A stretch of DNA of 42,400 nt from Sphaerisporangium cinnabarinum (GCA_003052455.1 QAPD01000015.1:1-42400), one strand, 5' to 3'. Shown: positions 22,683-32,629, counted from the stretch's first letter. Numbers and translations: made by a program. Notes: generated from the letters alone by a model not told the origin.

Positions 22683-25600
22683 GTGGGTCTTCTCACGACC
22701 ATCCGCGAGCATCGTCGTACCGTCGCGTCGGTGAGCACCGTGTCGGTGTTCTCCACCGCGCTGGTCGGGCTCGCGCTGTTCTACGAGGGCGAGGCCACGG
22801 CGGACGTGGACCTCAACGACTCGGGCGTGTGGGTGACGAAGACGTCGGCCGGCCTGGTGGGGCGGTTCAACTACGAGTCCCAGGCGATGGACGGCACGCT
22901 CAACGCGGGCAGCGCGTCGTTCGACGTGCAGCAGGACGCGGGCCGCGTGCTCCTCGACGACCAGGGGACGAGCACGTCGTCCCCGGTCGACGTCGCCCAC
23001 CTCAAGCTCACCGGGCAGATCCGTCTGCCGGCGGGGGCGCAGGTCGCGTCCGGGGGCGCGACGACCGCGATCCTCGACGGCGAGGAGGGCCTGCTGTGGG
23101 TCCTCCCGTTCGACGGCGCCACCTCGTTCGACGCCGAGAAGCTCGACCCGACCGCCGAGGTCGGCGGCGACGGCGCGCTGACCGTGTCCGAGGACGGGAC
23201 GGTCTTCGTCGCGGTCCCCTCGACCGGAGCGCTGTGGACCGTCGAGACCACGAGCAAGGGCGCCGTCTTCGGCGACCCGGCCTCGACGTCCCTGCCGGTG
23301 GGCAAGGGCGCCGAGGTCGAGGTGACGGCCGTCGGTGACGAGCCCGTCGTGCTCGACCGCTCCGCCTCGCAGCTCGTGCTGCCCGGCGGCAAGACGGTCG
23401 CGATCGAGGGCGCTGAGCAGGCGCGGCTCCAGCAGCCGTCCGCCGGGTCGGGCGACGTCGTCGTCGCCACGCCGGAGGCGCTCGTGACCCAGCCCCTGAA
23501 GGGCGGCGACGCCCAGCGCCGCGCCGCCCAGGGTGTCCCGGCCGCCCCGGTGCGCCTCGGGTCGTGCACGTACGGGGCGTGGGCCTCGACCGGCCAGGTG
23601 ATCCGCGACTGCGAGGGCACCGACCGCGACGTCGACGAGCGGCTCGAAGGCCTGGACCCCCAGACCCGCCTGGAGTACCGGGTGAACCGGCAGGTGATCG
23701 TGCTGAACGACCTGTCGGCGGGGACGCTGTGGATGGCGGCGGACGAGTACCAGAAGGTCGACGACTGGGACGTGCAGATGCCGGAGGAGGCCGAGGGTGA
23801 GGAGGCCGACGCGGAGCTGACGAACCCGGAGCAGGTGGACCAGTTCATCGCGGACCGGTCCCAGCCGAACCGGCCGCCGCAGCCGAAGGACGACACGTTC
23901 GGGGTGCGTCCGGGGCGGACGACGATCCTGCCGGTGCTGGGCAACGACGTGGACCCGGACGGGGACGTGATGACGGCGTCGCTGGCCGGGGACTCGCCGT
24001 CGAACGCGACGGTGCAGGCCATCATGGGTGGCGCCGCGCTGCAGGCCGTCGTGCCCGAGGACGCCGAGGGCACCGGGTCCTTCCGGTACTCCGTGGCCGA
24101 CGGCCGCGGCGGCGTCGCCGAGGCGGGCGTCACCCTCAAGGTGTCCCCCTGGGGCGAGAACGCTCCCCCCGAGCAGACCGGTGACCCGGTCCTGCGCGTC
24201 GCCCAGGGCGGCGTCGCGTCGATCAAGGTGCTGCCCTTCTTCAAGGACCCGGACGGCGACGACCTCTACCTCGCCTCGGCGGCCGCGACGGTCGCGGGCG
24301 ACGACGTGCGCTCGCGTCCCGACGGCACCGTCGAGGTGCGCGACGGCGGCGGCTCGACCGGCCGCAAGATCGTGACCCTGCTCGTCTCCGACGGCGAGCT
24401 GTCCTTCGAGGGCAAGCTGCTCGTGGACGTGGTGCCCGGTCCGCAGCCGCCGGTCGCGGTGAGCGACCACGTGGTCGTGCCGGCGGGGCAGCCGGTGACG
24501 GTGGAGCCGTTGCGCAACGACACCGACCCGAACGGGGACGAGCTGCGGCTGGCGTCGGTGTCGGAGTCCGCCCCGGCGCAGATCACGCCGAACTACGACG
24601 CGGGCACGTTCACGTTCCTCTCGATGGAGCCGCGCTCGTACGACCTGACGTACCAGGTGACCGACGGCCCGAACGCGACCACGGGCCTGGTGCGGGTCGA
24701 CGTCCTGCCGCCGTCGGCGGCCGAGGGCGCCCCGATCGTCGTCACCGACACCGCGCTCCTCCCGGCGGGAGGGTCCACGCTCGTGGACGTGCTGGCGAAC
24801 GACACCGACCCCGCGGGCGGCGTGCTCGTCGTGCAGTCCGTGCGCGTGCCCGCCGACGCCGGGGTGTCGGTCGCGATCCTCGCCCACCAGATGCTGCGGG
24901 TGACCGAGATCCGGCGCCTCGACGCGCCGGTGACGGTGGAGTACACCGCCTCCAACGGCACCGAGACCGCGACCGGCCAGGTGCGGGTCGTGCCGGTGCC
25001 GGCGCCGACGCGGCTGCAGCCGCCGAACGCGGTGGCGGACGAGGTGACGGTGCACGCGGGGGACGTGGTGACGGTCCCGGTGCTGAAGAACGACACGCAC
25101 CCGGACGGGTTGGAGCTGTTCCTGCAGCCCGAGCTGGAGCAGGACGTGGACCCGGCGCTGGGCGAGGCGTTCGTCTCGGAGGACACGCTGCGGTTCAAGG
25201 CGGGCCCCGAGGCCGGCACGGCGTACGCGATCTACCGGGTGCGCGACGCGAACGGGCAGGAGGACTCGGCCCAGGTCACGATCCGGATCCGCGACGGTGA
25301 GGACAACGCGCCGCCGCAGCCGCGCGAGATCGAGGCCCGGGTGCTGTCCGGGTCCAGCGTGCGCATCGCCGTCCCCCTGGACGGCATCGACCCCGACGGC
25401 GACTCCGTCCAGGTCACCGGCATCGCGACGCCCGCGGGCAAGGGCACCGCGAGGGTCGTGGACGGGATGATCGAGTACGCCGCGTCGAAGAACGCGACCG
25501 GGGCGGACACGTTCACCTACTCCGTGCTCGACGCCCGCGGCGCCACCGCCACGGGCACGGTCCACGTCGGCATCGCCCGCCCCGCGGAGACCAACCAGGC

Positions 25601-28600
25601 CCCCGTCGCGGTGGACGACGAGGTGACGGTGCGCCCCGGGCGCACGGTCTCGGTCGCGGCGCTGGCCAACGACACCGACCCCGACGGGGACCAGGTCGGT
25701 CTGGTCCCGGGCGGGATCGAGGACACCCACGACCTGGACGCCGAGGTCGTGGCCGACCGGATCGTGCTGACCTCGCCCGACCAGGACGGCTCCTACACGT
25801 TCTACTACCAGATCCAGGACACCTACGGCGCCCGCGCGACCGGCGCGGTCACCGTGAACGTCTCGGCGAACGCGCCCCTGCTGCCCCCGGTCGCGCGCGA
25901 CGACACCGTGCCCGTGGAGGACATCCTGGGCAAGACCGAGGTCACCGTCCCCGTCCTGGACAACGACGAGGACCCCGACGGCGCCGCGAGCGAGCTCACC
26001 GTGACCACCGACGCGACCACCGCGAGCGTCACCCCCGACGGCGAGCTCACCGTCACCCTCACCGAGGGCCGCCAGGTCATCACCTACACCGCGACCGACA
26101 TCGACGGCCTGACCGCCAAGGCCTTCGTCAAGGTCCCCGGCCTCACCGACCAGGCCCCGACCCTCCGTCCCGGCATCACGCCCCTGGAGGTCGTGAGCGG
26201 CGAGCCGCTGCCCATCGACATCACGGACTACGTCCTGGTCGTCGAGAGCAAGACGCCCCGGCTCACCACGGAGGACAAGGTCACCGCGCTCGAGGGCACG
26301 CGCGAGGTCCTCTCGACCACGGAGATCACCTACACGTCCGCGGCGGACTACGTGGGTCCCGCCGCCGTGACCTTCGAGGTCACCGACGGCTCCGGCCCCG
26401 ACGACCCCGACGGCCACACCGCGCTGCTCACGCTGCCGATCAGCGTCGTGCCGCCGGAGAACCTGCCGCCGGAGCTGTCGACCCCGACGCTCGACGTCGC
26501 GGCGGGCGAGGAGGCCTCGATCGACCTCGCGCGCTTCGCGACCGACCCCGACGGCGACCCTCTGACGTTCAAGGCCACCGGCCAGGCCCAGGGCGTGACC
26601 GTGACCATCGAGGGCACCTCCACCCTGCGGGCCCAGGCGACCCCGGACGTGCCCAAGGGCTCGGTCGTGCAGGTCCCGATCACCGTCACCGACGGCGAGC
26701 ACCCCCCGGTCGAGGGCACCGCGACCCTGACCGTCGTGGCCTCGACCCGGCCCCTGGCCCGCGCCAACCCCGACACCGTCGACGACGCCCACCAGGGCAA
26801 GGCGACCACCGTGCCCGTGCTGGCCAACGACTCCAACCCCTTCCCCGACACCCCGCTGGAGATCGTCGGCGCGAGCGTCGAGACGGGCAGCGGCGACGTG
26901 TCGTACAGCGGCGGCGACGTCGTCGTGACGCCCGCCGACTCGTTCGTGGGCGTCATGGTGGTCGTCTACCGGATCCAGGACGCGACGAAGGACCCCGACC
27001 GCATGGTCGAGGGCCGCGTGCAGCTCAAGGTCCTGGGCAAGCCCGAGGCGCCCGCGACCCCGCAGGTCGTGGAGGTCCGCTCCAAGACGGTCGTGCTCAC
27101 CTGGGACCCGCCGAACAACAACGGCGCCGACATCACCGGCTACACCGTGCGCTCCCAGAACGGCTACACCAAGGAGTGCGGCACCACCACCTGCACCCTG
27201 GACGGCCTGACCAACAACGTCGAGTACACCTTCACGGTCTACGCGACCAACGCCGTCGGCGACGGACCCGCCTCCCCGGCCTCCGCCGTCGCCCGACCGG
27301 ACGAGAAGCCCGACCCGCCCGCCGCACCCACCCTCGAGTTCGGCGACAAGTCGCTCACGGTCACCTGGACCAACAAGACGTACACCGACCGCTCGCCGAT
27401 CGAGACGGTCGACCTCGAGATCTCCCCCGCGCCGAAGGGCGGCGCCGTCCAGGTCACCGCGCTCTCGGGCACCCAGTACGTGTGGAACGGGCTCGAGAAC
27501 GGCACGGCGTACAGCGTCCGGGTCCGGGCGAACAACCTCGCCCCCGACCCCTCGGACTGGGGCGAGTACTCGGCCGAGGAGATCCCGGCGGGCCTGCCGG
27601 ACGTCCCGGAGACGCCGAGCGCGGTCCGCGCCGCGGACTCGCCGCTCAACGGCGGCTCGATCGACGTGTCGTGGAAGCCTCCGTTCGAGAACGGCGACGC
27701 GATCAGCGGGTACACCCTGCAGCGCTACAAGGACGGGGCCCGCGACGGCGCCGCGCTCACCCTCACGGGGACGAGCCACAAGGCGACGGGTCTCGACAAC
27801 GAGTCGTCGTACACGTTCACGGTGACGGCCGCGAACAAGGCGGGCCGGACGGCGGAGAGCGCGGCGTCCGCGGCGGTGGTCCCCTACGGGCGCCCCGAGG
27901 CTCCGCCCCGGCCGAACGTGCAGAACGTGGGCGGCGGCGGGCAGGACAGCGGCATCCCGCGCGTGTCCTGGGGCGCCGCCGACGCGAACGGCAGCCCCAT
28001 CACGGGGTACACCGTCACCGCGTCGCCCGGGGGCGCGAAGAAGGACGTCACCGGCACGTCCGTCGACTTCACCGGCCTCCCCGCCGGGAACTACACGTTC
28101 ACCGTCACCGCGACGAACAAGGGCGGCACGTCCACGTCGAGCCCGGCGTCCGGGTCCATCAGCGCGTACGGCAAGCCCAGCGAACCGGGCGTGTCCGTGT
28201 CCCGACTGAGCGCGACCTCGGGTCGCTTCTCGATCTCCGCGCCCTCGTCGAACGGCGGCAACGGCGTCTCGCGCTACAACTGGCAGATCGAGGGCGGGTC
28301 CAGCGGCTCGGGGCAGACGGTCGACGTCGGGAGCGACTACGACCAGACGTTCCGCCTCCGGGCGCAGGCGTGCAACGCCGCCGGCTGCGGGGCGTGGAGC
28401 GGCTGGGCGACGCACCGCACCGACCCGCGCCCGGTCCCGCCGACCATCTGGGTGACGCGTGGGCCGGGGAAGGCCACCGGCTCGTGGGGCGACTGCCAGA
28501 ACACCAGCGTCTGCACGGTCTTCCGCGTCAACGCGAACGCGACGTTCCCCTCCGGCACCTACACCTTCGCGTGCTACTACGACGGGAACCGCATCGGCAG

Positions 28601-28760
28601 CTTCACGTGGACCGAGCACCTCAGCGCGGGCGGCTACGTCGACCTCGGGTGCATCCTGGGCAACCCGTACGGGACCCAGCGCACGGCCAAGGCCTACGTG
28701 ACGATCAGCCCCGCGCCGAGCGGCATCGTGGTCGAGCAGCGAGACTGGCCCATCCGGTAG
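22683..28760 (+). CDS. giant membrane-anchored Ig-like/FN3 repeat protein
   Basis: A 2025-residue protein from the GTG at 22683 (AGGAG nine bases upstream). A short basic cytosolic end (IREHRR) and one membrane segment (about 14-34) act as an uncleaved anchor. Residues 40-390 form a beta-rich domain with short repeats resembling propeller blades. Then come 11 cadherin/Ig-like repeats from about 396 to 1450, most with ND(T/V)DPDGD-type calcium-binding-like motifs at the strand junction. Five FN3 domains follow (about 1453-1910), then a C-terminal domain with four cysteines ([19 protein letters not shown]). It is likely a cell-surface stalk or adhesin-like protein. In relatives I recall such a gene heading a MoxR-DUF58-transglutaminase operon; that operon is absent here. 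Confidence 0.88.
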   Translation: MGLLTTIREHRRTVASVSTVSVFSTALVGLALFYEGEATADVDLNDSGVWVTKTSAGLVGRFNYESQAMDGTLNAGSASFDVQQDAGRVLLDDQGTSTSSPVDVAHLKLTGQIRLPAGAQVASGGATTAILDGEEGLLWVLPFDGATSFDAEKLDPTAEVGGDGALTVSEDGTVFVAVPSTGALWTVETTSKGAVFGDPASTSLPVGKGAEVEVTAVGDEPVVLDRSASQLVLPGGKTVAIEGAEQARLQQPSAGSGDVVVATPEALVTQPLKGGDAQRRAAQGVPAAPVRLGSCTYGAWASTGQVIRDCEGTDRDVDERLEGLDPQTRLEYRVNRQVIVLNDLSAGTLWMAADEYQKVDDWDVQMPEEAEGEEADAELTNPEQVDQFIADRSQPNRPPQPKDDTFGVRPGRTTILPVLGNDVDPDGDVMTASLAGDSPSNATVQAIMGGAALQAVVPEDAEGTGSFRYSVADGRGGVAEAGVTLKVSPWGENAPPEQTGDPVLRVAQGGVASIKVLPFFKDPDGDDLYLASAAATVAGDDVRSRPDGTVEVRDGGGSTGRKIVTLLVSDGELSFEGKLLVDVVPGPQPPVAVSDHVVVPAGQPVTVEPLRNDTDPNGDELRLASVSESAPAQITPNYDAGTFTFLSMEPRSYDLTYQVTDGPNATTGLVRVDVLPPSAAEGAPIVVTDTALLPAGGSTLVDVLANDTDPAGGVLVVQSVRVPADAGVSVAILAHQMLRVTEIRRLDAPVTVEYTASNGTETATGQVRVVPVPAPTRLQPPNAVADEVTVHAGDVVTVPVLKNDTHPDGLELFLQPELEQDVDPALGEAFVSEDTLRFKAGPEAGTAYAIYRVRDANGQEDSAQVTIRIRDGEDNAPPQPREIEARVLSGSSVRIAVPLDGIDPDGDSVQVTGIATPAGKGTARVVDGMIEYAASKNATGADTFTYSVLDARGATATGTVHVGIARPAETNQAPVAVDDEVTVRPGRTVSVAALANDTDPDGDQVGLVPGGIEDTHDLDAEVVADRIVLTSPDQDGSYTFYYQIQDTYGARATGAVTVNVSANAPLLPPVARDDTVPVEDILGKTEVTVPVLDNDEDPDGAASELTVTTDATTASVTPDGELTVTLTEGRQVITYTATDIDGLTAKAFVKVPGLTDQAPTLRPGITPLEVVSGEPLPIDITDYVLVVESKTPRLTTEDKVTALEGTREVLSTTEITYTSAADYVGPAAVTFEVTDGSGPDDPDGHTALLTLPISVVPPENLPPELSTPTLDVAAGEEASIDLARFATDPDGDPLTFKATGQAQGVTVTIEGTSTLRAQATPDVPKGSVVQVPITVTDGEHPPVEGTATLTVVASTRPLARANPDTVDDAHQGKATTVPVLANDSNPFPDTPLEIVGASVETGSGDVSYSGGDVVVTPADSFVGVMVVVYRIQDATKDPDRMVEGRVQLKVLGKPEAPATPQVVEVRSKTVVLTWDPPNNNGADITGYTVRSQNGYTKECGTTTCTLDGLTNNVEYTFTVYATNAVGDGPASPASAVARPDEKPDPPAAPTLEFGDKSLTVTWTNKTYTDRSPIETVDLEISPAPKGGAVQVTALSGTQYVWNGLENGTAYSVRVRANNLAPDPSDWGEYSAEEIPAGLPDVPETPSAVRAADSPLNGGSIDVSWKPPFENGDAISGYTLQRYKDGARDGAALTLTGTSHKATGLDNESSYTFTVTAANKAGRTAESAASAAVVPYGRPEAPPRPNVQNVGGGGQDSGIPRVSWGAADANGSPITGYTVTASPGGAKKDVTGTSVDFTGLPAGNYTFTVTATNKGGTSTSSPASGSISAYGKPSEPGVSVSRLSATSGRFSISAPSSNGGNGVSRYNWQIEGGSSGSGQTVDVGSDYDQTFRLRAQACNAAGCGAWSGWATHRTDPRPVPPTIWVTRGPGKATGSWGDCQNTSVCTVFRVNANATFPSGTYTFACYYDGNRIGSFTWTEHLSAGGYVDLGCILGNPYGTQRTAKAYVTISPAPSGIVVEQRDWPIR

Positions 28761-28770
28761 CGCGGCGACG

Positions 28771-28810
28771 GCCGATCTGCCGTCGGCTCATTCGCCGACG
28801 GCAGATCGGC
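28771..28810. promoter_or_regulatory. 17-bp inverted repeat with TCTGCC/GGCAGA half-sites upstream of clpP
   Basis: GCCGATCTGCCGTCGGC (28771-28787) and its exact complement (28794-28810) flank a six-base loop TCATTC. It can terminate the surface-protein transcript (10 bp after its stop). It also carries TCTGCC at 28776-28781 and GGCAGA at 28800-28805, the half-sites I recall for Streptomyces PopR at the clpP3 promoter, though spaced by 18 rather than 3 bases. CGCCGACGGCA (28793-28803) is one base off the ClgR core CGC-Y-N-A-N-R-GCG. Confidence 0.55.
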
Positions 28811-28847
28811 CTCCTCACGAGGCCCGGGCAGGCGCAGGGTGGATCGC

Positions 28848-29513
28848 ATGACCACGCACCTGACCGGCCGACCCGCCGTCGGCGACCACCACCCGACCCC
28901 GCGCGCGGAGGCCGCCGCCCCGGCGGCCTCCTCGTTCGACGACCAGCTCACGACGCGCCTGCTCCACCAGCGCATCGTCGTCCTCGGCACGGCCGTGGAC
29001 GACGCCGTCGCGAACCGCCTGTGCGCCCAGCTCCTCCTGCTCTCGGCGGAGGACCCGCGCGCGGACGTCGCGCTCTACGTCAACTCCCCCGGCGGCTCGG
29101 TGAGCGCCGGGCTCGCCATCTACGACACGATGCGGCTCATCCCCAACGACGTGTCGACCGTGGCGATGGGCTTCGCGGCGAGCATGGGCCAGTTCCTCCT
29201 GTGCGCGGGGACGCCGGGCAAGCGGTTCGCGCTGCCGCACGCGCGGATCATGATGCACCAGCCGTCGGCCGGGATCGGGGGAACCGCCGTCGACATCGCG
29301 ATCCAGGCGGAGAACCTCGTGTACACCAAGGGGCTCATGCACCGGCTGCTCGCGGAGAGCACCGGGCAGTCCGTCGAGACCATCGCCGACGACTCCGACC
29401 GCGACCGCTGGTTCACCGCGCAGCAGGCGCTCGAGTACGGCATGGTCGACCGGATCGTCGAGAGCGTCGACGACGTCCGCCCCGCCCGCGCGGCCCGGAA
29501 GGTGGGGCTGTGA
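28848..29513 (+). CDS. clpP: ATP-dependent Clp protease proteolytic subunit (first of pair)
   Basis: A 221-residue ClpP. The catalytic triad reads Ser112 (GFAASMGQ), His137 (RIMMHQPS) and Asp186 ([15 protein letters not shown]). [19 protein letters not shown] is the oxyanion strand. The first 30 residues are a poorly conserved propeptide-like tail ([16 protein letters not shown]). The ATG at 28848 follows AGGGTGG by about six bases; an in-frame GTG at 28839 is less likely. It overlaps the next clpP by TGATG. No tig or clpX gene is adjacent, as it would be at the main clpP1P2 locus, so this is probably the accessory pair (clpP3/clpP4-like of Streptomyces). That assignment is inference. Confidence 0.93.
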   Translation: MTTHLTGRPAVGDHHPTPRAEAAAPAASSFDDQLTTRLLHQRIVVLGTAVDDAVANRLCAQLLLLSAEDPRADVALYVNSPGGSVSAGLAIYDTMRLIPNDVSTVAMGFAASMGQFLLCAGTPGKRFALPHARIMMHQPSAGIGGTAVDIAIQAENLVYTKGLMHRLLAESTGQSVETIADDSDRDRWFTAQQALEYGMVDRIVESVDDVRPARAARKVGL

Positions 29514-30118
29514 TGGCGAGCTACACGATCCCGACCGTGGTCGAGCGCACGCCGCTGGGCGAGCGCGCGTTCGACGTCTTCTCCCGCCTGCTGTCGGAGC
29601 GCATCGTCTTCCTCGGCACGGAGATCGACGACGGCGTCGCGAACGTCGTCATGGCGCAGCTCCTGCACCTGGAGTCGGACGCCCCGGACCAGGAGATCGG
29701 GCTGTACATCAACTCCCCGGGCGGTTCGGCGACGGCGCTCATGGCGATCTACGACACGATGCAGTTCGTCCGGTGCGACGTCTCGACCATCTGCATGGGC
29801 CAGGCGGCCTCGGCCGCGGCCGTCCTGCTCGCGGCGGGGACGCCAGGCAAGCGGTTCGTGCTGGAGCACTCGCGCGTCCTGCTGCACCAGCCGTCGGGCG
29901 GCGGGGAGGGCACGATCTCGGACCTGTCGATCCAGGCCGAGGAGATCCTCCGGATCCGGTCCGAGACGGAGGAGGTGCTGGCGCGGCACACGGGCCAGAC
30001 CGTCGAGCGCCTGCGTGCCGACACGGACCGCGACCTCGTGCTCACCGCGCGCCAGGCCGTGGAGTACGGCGTCGCGGACGCCGTCGTCACCTCGCGCAAG
30101 CTCGCCGCGGCGGCGTGA
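29513..30118 (+). CDS. clpP: ATP-dependent Clp protease proteolytic subunit (second of pair)
   Basis: A 201-residue ClpP with triad Ser100 ([12 protein letters not shown]), His125 (RVLLHQPS) and Asp174 ([15 protein letters not shown]). [19 protein letters not shown] corresponds to the oxyanion strand. The gene begins inside the stop of the first clpP (TGATG), so the two subunits should be made together and probably assemble into a mixed two-ring barrel, as known for actinobacterial ClpP pairs. The N-terminus [28 protein letters not shown] is typical of the second partner. The C-terminus ends KLAAAA, an Ala-rich tail that might itself be protease-sensitive. Confidence 0.93.
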   Translation: MASYTIPTVVERTPLGERAFDVFSRLLSERIVFLGTEIDDGVANVVMAQLLHLESDAPDQEIGLYINSPGGSATALMAIYDTMQFVRCDVSTICMGQAASAAAVLLAAGTPGKRFVLEHSRVLLHQPSGGGEGTISDLSIQAEEILRIRSETEEVLARHTGQTVERLRADTDRDLVLTARQAVEYGVADAVVTSRKLAAAA

Positions 30119-30149
30119 CGCCCGCCCGCGGAGGCGACCCCGTGCGTCG

Positions 30150-31094
30150 TCAGCCGCGTCGCCGGAACCACGACCGGCGGCGCGGCTCGGGAGCCGTCTC
30201 CACGGGCGGCGGCTCGGGCGCGGCCGGTTCCGGCGCCGCGGGCTCGGGCACGGGCACGGGCACGGCCGGATCGTCCGCCGGCGGCTCCGAGACGGTGGGC
30301 CCGGGCGCCGTCGGTGCCGAGGCCGCACGGTCTGTCGCGGCGGGATCCGGCACCGCGGGCTCCGCCGCTGCGGCCTCGGGCGCGGTGGGCCGTCGGGACG
30401 ACGCGGAGATGCCCGCGATCCGGCCGCGCCCGTCGAACCGCACGGTCACGGTGCCGTCGGGCACGTCGAGCACGACGGCGCCGGTCCCGTCCTCGACGGA
30501 CGGCAGGCCGCGCGCGCTCGCGTAGGACGCGACGGCGCGCCGGTGATCGACGACCGTGACCGACAGCAGCCCCTCGCTCAGCGTGCGCACGACGCGCGGC
30601 ACGGTCGGCGCGGGCAGGGCGAGGTCGGCGTCGTCCAGGAGGAACCACGCGCGCGTGCCGCCGCCGACGGGCGCGCTGTAGTGGGTGAACGACCCGGTCA
30701 CGGCCTTGGCCGCGAGCGCGAGCCGGTGGGCGAGGTCCTCGGCGAGGGGGAGCTCCGGCTCGGCGGCCTCGCGCAGCCCGCTCCGCCGCGCGCTCTCGGC
30801 GGCGGTGAGCACGCCGTCGGGAAAGCCGTTGACGTTCTGCCACGCCCACATCCACGTGCCCGGACCGGGCGCGGCCGTACCGAGGAACTGGAGGCGGCAC
30901 GTCGCGGTCCCGCCGTCGGGCGCGGTGAAGGTGAAGACGCCCGTGGTCATGTCGGCGGCCCAGGCGTCGTCGCCGTGGAGGTCCGACAGGTAGAGCTGGT
31001 GCTCGTGGGAGAGGAACGCGGCGTCGTCGACGAGGTCCTGGAGGGCCGGGGCGTCCTGGGCTGCCGTGCCGTGCGCGGTCTGCGGCTCCGTCAT
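30150..31094 (-). CDS. DUF6882-type protein
   Basis: A 314-residue soluble protein. The block [84 protein letters not shown] (about 26-110) is the pattern I know from DUF6882, an uncharacterised actinobacterial family; the conserved WMWAWQN motif is visible. Residues 145-230 form a second beta-rich part. The tail (about 235-314) is an Ala/Pro/Glu repeat ([21 protein letters not shown]) ending in a basic [10 protein letters not shown]. Function unknown. It is convergent with clpP, and TACCGT six bases before the ATG at 31094 predicts a leaderless message. Confidence 0.75.
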   Translation of the reverse strand: MTEPQTAHGTAAQDAPALQDLVDDAAFLSHEHQLYLSDLHGDDAWAADMTTGVFTFTAPDGGTATCRLQFLGTAAPGPGTWMWAWQNVNGFPDGVLTAAESARRSGLREAAEPELPLAEDLAHRLALAAKAVTGSFTHYSAPVGGGTRAWFLLDDADLALPAPTVPRVVRTLSEGLLSVTVVDHRRAVASYASARGLPSVEDGTGAVVLDVPDGTVTVRFDGRGRIAGISASSRRPTAPEAAAAEPAVPDPAATDRAASAPTAPGPTVSEPPADDPAVPVPVPEPAAPEPAAPEPPPVETAPEPRRRSWFRRRG

Positions 31095-31100
31095 GGACCG

Positions 31101-31106
31101 ACGGTA
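31101..31106 (-). promoter_or_regulatory. -10 box TACCGT, leaderless start of the DUF6882 gene
   Basis: On the minus strand TACCGT, six bases (CGGTCC), then ATG at 31094. Confidence 0.5.
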
Positions 31107-31165
31107 GCGGCGCGCACGGTGCCCGGCCTCCGCACGACACGCGGTGCGGTGCGGTGGGACCCCGC

Positions 31166-31648
31166 TCAGGCCGCGAGGAGCAGGACGTCGCCGGCGCGCG
31201 CGGTCGGACGGCCCAGGGTCTCGGCGACGGGGAGGTCGCGCACGGGCTCGCCCACCGGCGCGACGTGCCGCGGCGCGGAGAGGGCACCCCGCTCCCGTGC
31301 GGAGGACAGCACGCGGACGGGTGCGAGCGGCCGCAGCTCCTCGCCCGTGCGGGCGACGAGGTCGACGAGCCGCAGGCCGAGGGCGCCGCAGACGGCGGCG
31401 AGGACCTCGGACGACGCCTCCTTGCGCCCGCGCTCCACCTCGGACAGGTAGGCGGTGGAGACGCGCGCGGCGACCGCGACGTCGACGAGCGTGCGCCCCT
31501 GGGCGAGCCGCGCCCGCCGCAGGATCCCGCCGATGACGTGGCGCAGGAGGGGTTCCGCCCGCCCGCCCGTCCGGGAGCGGGGGCGCGGCGTCACCACGTC
31601 CGGCACCGCGTCCTGCACCCCGTCGGGCACCACGCTCGTCGCGTCCAT
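31166..31648 (-). CDS. ClgR/PopR-like XRE-family regulator
   Basis: A 160-residue protein. The helix-turn-helix block [65 protein letters not shown] (about 34-98) closely follows actinobacterial ClgR/PopR, with the hallmark [15 protein letters not shown]. These regulators activate clp protease and stress genes. The protein ends ...GDVLLLAA; in Streptomyces the two terminal alanines of ClgR and PopR mark them for ClpP1P2 degradation, so the same feedback is plausible here. It lies about 1 kb from a clpP pair with a PopR-like repeat. TAGCGT six bases before the ATG predicts a leaderless mRNA. Choice between ClgR and PopR is open. Confidence 0.85.
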   Translation of the reverse strand: MDATSVVPDGVQDAVPDVVTPRPRSRTGGRAEPLLRHVIGGILRRARLAQGRTLVDVAVAARVSTAYLSEVERGRKEASSEVLAAVCGALGLRLVDLVARTGEELRPLAPVRVLSSARERGALSAPRHVAPVGEPVRDLPVAETLGRPTARAGDVLLLAA

Positions 31649-31654
31649 GCGATC

Positions 31655-31660
31655 ACGCTA
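31655..31660 (-). promoter_or_regulatory. -10 box TAGCGT, leaderless start of the ClgR/PopR-like gene
   Basis: On the minus strand TAGCGT, six bases (GATCGC), then ATG at 31648. The region where a -35 would lie is occupied by the inverted repeat at 31668-31697. Confidence 0.55.
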
Positions 31661-31667
31661 CCCGCGG

Positions 31668-31697
31668 CCCGCCCGGGTGCCGAGGCACCCGGGCGGG
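31668..31697. promoter_or_regulatory. 14-bp inverted repeat at the -35 region of the ClgR/PopR-like gene
   Basis: CCCGCCCGGGTGCC, a GA centre, then GGCACCCGGGCGGG: perfect 14-bp arms. It lies just upstream of the -10 at 31655-31660 and is separate from the tenA terminator at 31716-31755. It could be an operator or a second terminator stem. Confidence 0.45.
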
Positions 31698-31715
31698 GAT
31701 CTGCTGCTGGCGTAA

Positions 31716-31755
31716 GGCCGGGCGCGCGGCGCGACGGTCGGCCGCGCGCCCGGCC
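31716..31755 (-). terminator. tenA terminator hairpin
   Basis: GGCCGGGCGCGCGGC (31716-31730) and its complement (31741-31755) form a perfect 15-bp stem with a ten-base loop, eight bases past the tenA stop. Confidence 0.75.
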
Positions 31756-31762
31756 GGACGGG

Positions 31763-32515
31763 TCACCAACCCTCGAGCGACCAGGCCATCTGCCAGAAGC
31801 GGATCTCGTGGCGACAGCTCAGCTCGAACGCGCGCTCCATGCGCGCGCGCTCCGCCTCGCCCGCGTCCGCGGCGAGCGCGTCGAGGCGCGCGCGCAGGTC
31901 TGTGAGGACGTCCTCGGTGCGCTCGGCCGCGTAGAACTGCCACCAGCCCGCGAGCGGGTGGTCGTCGGCGAGGGCGCCGGGCGTCGTCTCGCGCTCGCCG
32001 AGCCAGAAGCGCCGCGCGGACCAGATGTAGGTCCACGGGCACGGCAGCAGCGCGGCGAGCAGCACGCCGAGCGAGTCGCGGCCGGCCGCCGTCATGTGGT
32101 CGACGTAGGCCTGCGCGCTCGGCGCGAGGCGCTGCGTCTGCGCCTCCTCGTACGTCAGGCCGAGGAAGTCGCACATGGCGTGGTGCGCGTGCGACTCGTC
32201 GTCGAGGAGGAAGCCGGCCTTGTCGTGGAAGTAGGCCGCCCACGACCGGTCGGGCGCGAGGGCCATGCCGAGGCCGTAGCAGCGCAGGTAGGCCGTGAGG
32301 TACTGGTGGTCCTGGCCCACGTAGTGGCGCACCGTGGCGGGCTCGACGGAGCCGTCGCGCAGCCTGGCCAGGAAGGGGTGGTCGTAGAACGTCTCGAAGA
32401 GGTCCGCGTACCGGCGGGCGAGGTCGGCGGTGAAGCCGGTCTCCTCCTGCCGGACGAGCGCGGTCGGGTCGTCCGCGAGGACAGGGTTCAGGGTGATGGC
32501 AGCAGGCGTCGTCAT
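31763..32515 (-). CDS. tenA: TenA family protein (thiaminase II / aminopyrimidine salvage)
   Basis: A 250-residue all-helical TenA protein. Markers are FYDHPFLARLRDGSVEPATVRHYVGQDHQYLTAYLRCY, MCDFLGLTYEEAQ, and the active-site cysteine Cys159 in LLPCPWTYIW, followed by CRHEIRFWQMAWSLEGW at the C-terminus. TenA hydrolyses aminopyrimidine breakdown products of thiamin so that the HMP moiety can be reused. The ATG at 32515 is preferred over the GTG at 32521 because the GGAGG site is then nine rather than three bases away. Directly upstream is a TPP riboswitch, which confirms the thiamin connection. The gene stands alone rather than in a thi operon. Confidence 0.93.
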   Translation of the reverse strand: MTTPAAITLNPVLADDPTALVRQEETGFTADLARRYADLFETFYDHPFLARLRDGSVEPATVRHYVGQDHQYLTAYLRCYGLGMALAPDRSWAAYFHDKAGFLLDDESHAHHAMCDFLGLTYEEAQTQRLAPSAQAYVDHMTAAGRDSLGVLLAALLPCPWTYIWSARRFWLGERETTPGALADDHPLAGWWQFYAAERTEDVLTDLRARLDALAADAGEAERARMERAFELSCRHEIRFWQMAWSLEGW

Positions 32516-32517
32516 GC

Positions 32518-32629
32518 CCACGTTCCTCCGCTCGTGCTAGCGAGATCAGGTTCGACGGGTCCGGGCGGCCGTACCGCTCGTCTCAGTCCCTCGGCCCGGG
32601 CCGTGGCCCGGGCGGGACGCCCCGCGTGG
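32518..32629 (-). promoter_or_regulatory. TPP riboswitch (THI element) controlling tenA
   Basis: Reading the minus strand: P1 CCACG, CGGGGCGTCC, an extended GC-rich P3 arm (CGGGCCACGGCCCG), the invariant CTGAGA, ACCCGTCGAACCTGATCTCG, GCTAGC, ACGAGCGGAGGAACG and closing P1 CGTGG. CTGAGA and GAACCTGATCT are the TPP-binding core. The GGAGG ribosome binding site lies inside the 3' side of the aptamer and P1 closes two bases before the ATG. TPP binding should therefore hide the translation start directly; no separate terminator stem is seen between aptamer and gene. Confidence 0.95.

Noticed and set aside
22563-28619. A 2018-codon open frame on the minus strand, antisense to the Ig/FN3 gene
   Set aside because: It is rich in Arg/His/Gly/Val repeats without domain structure, and it mirrors the codon positions of the plus-strand gene. 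High GC keeps stops out of this frame. The plus-strand frame has a start site, an anchor and clear domains.
28793-28803. CGCCGACGGCA as a ClgR box
   Set aside because: It differs from the CGC-Y-N-A-N-R-GCG core at the last base and is forced by the symmetry of the hairpin. Kept only as a side remark, not as a separate claim.
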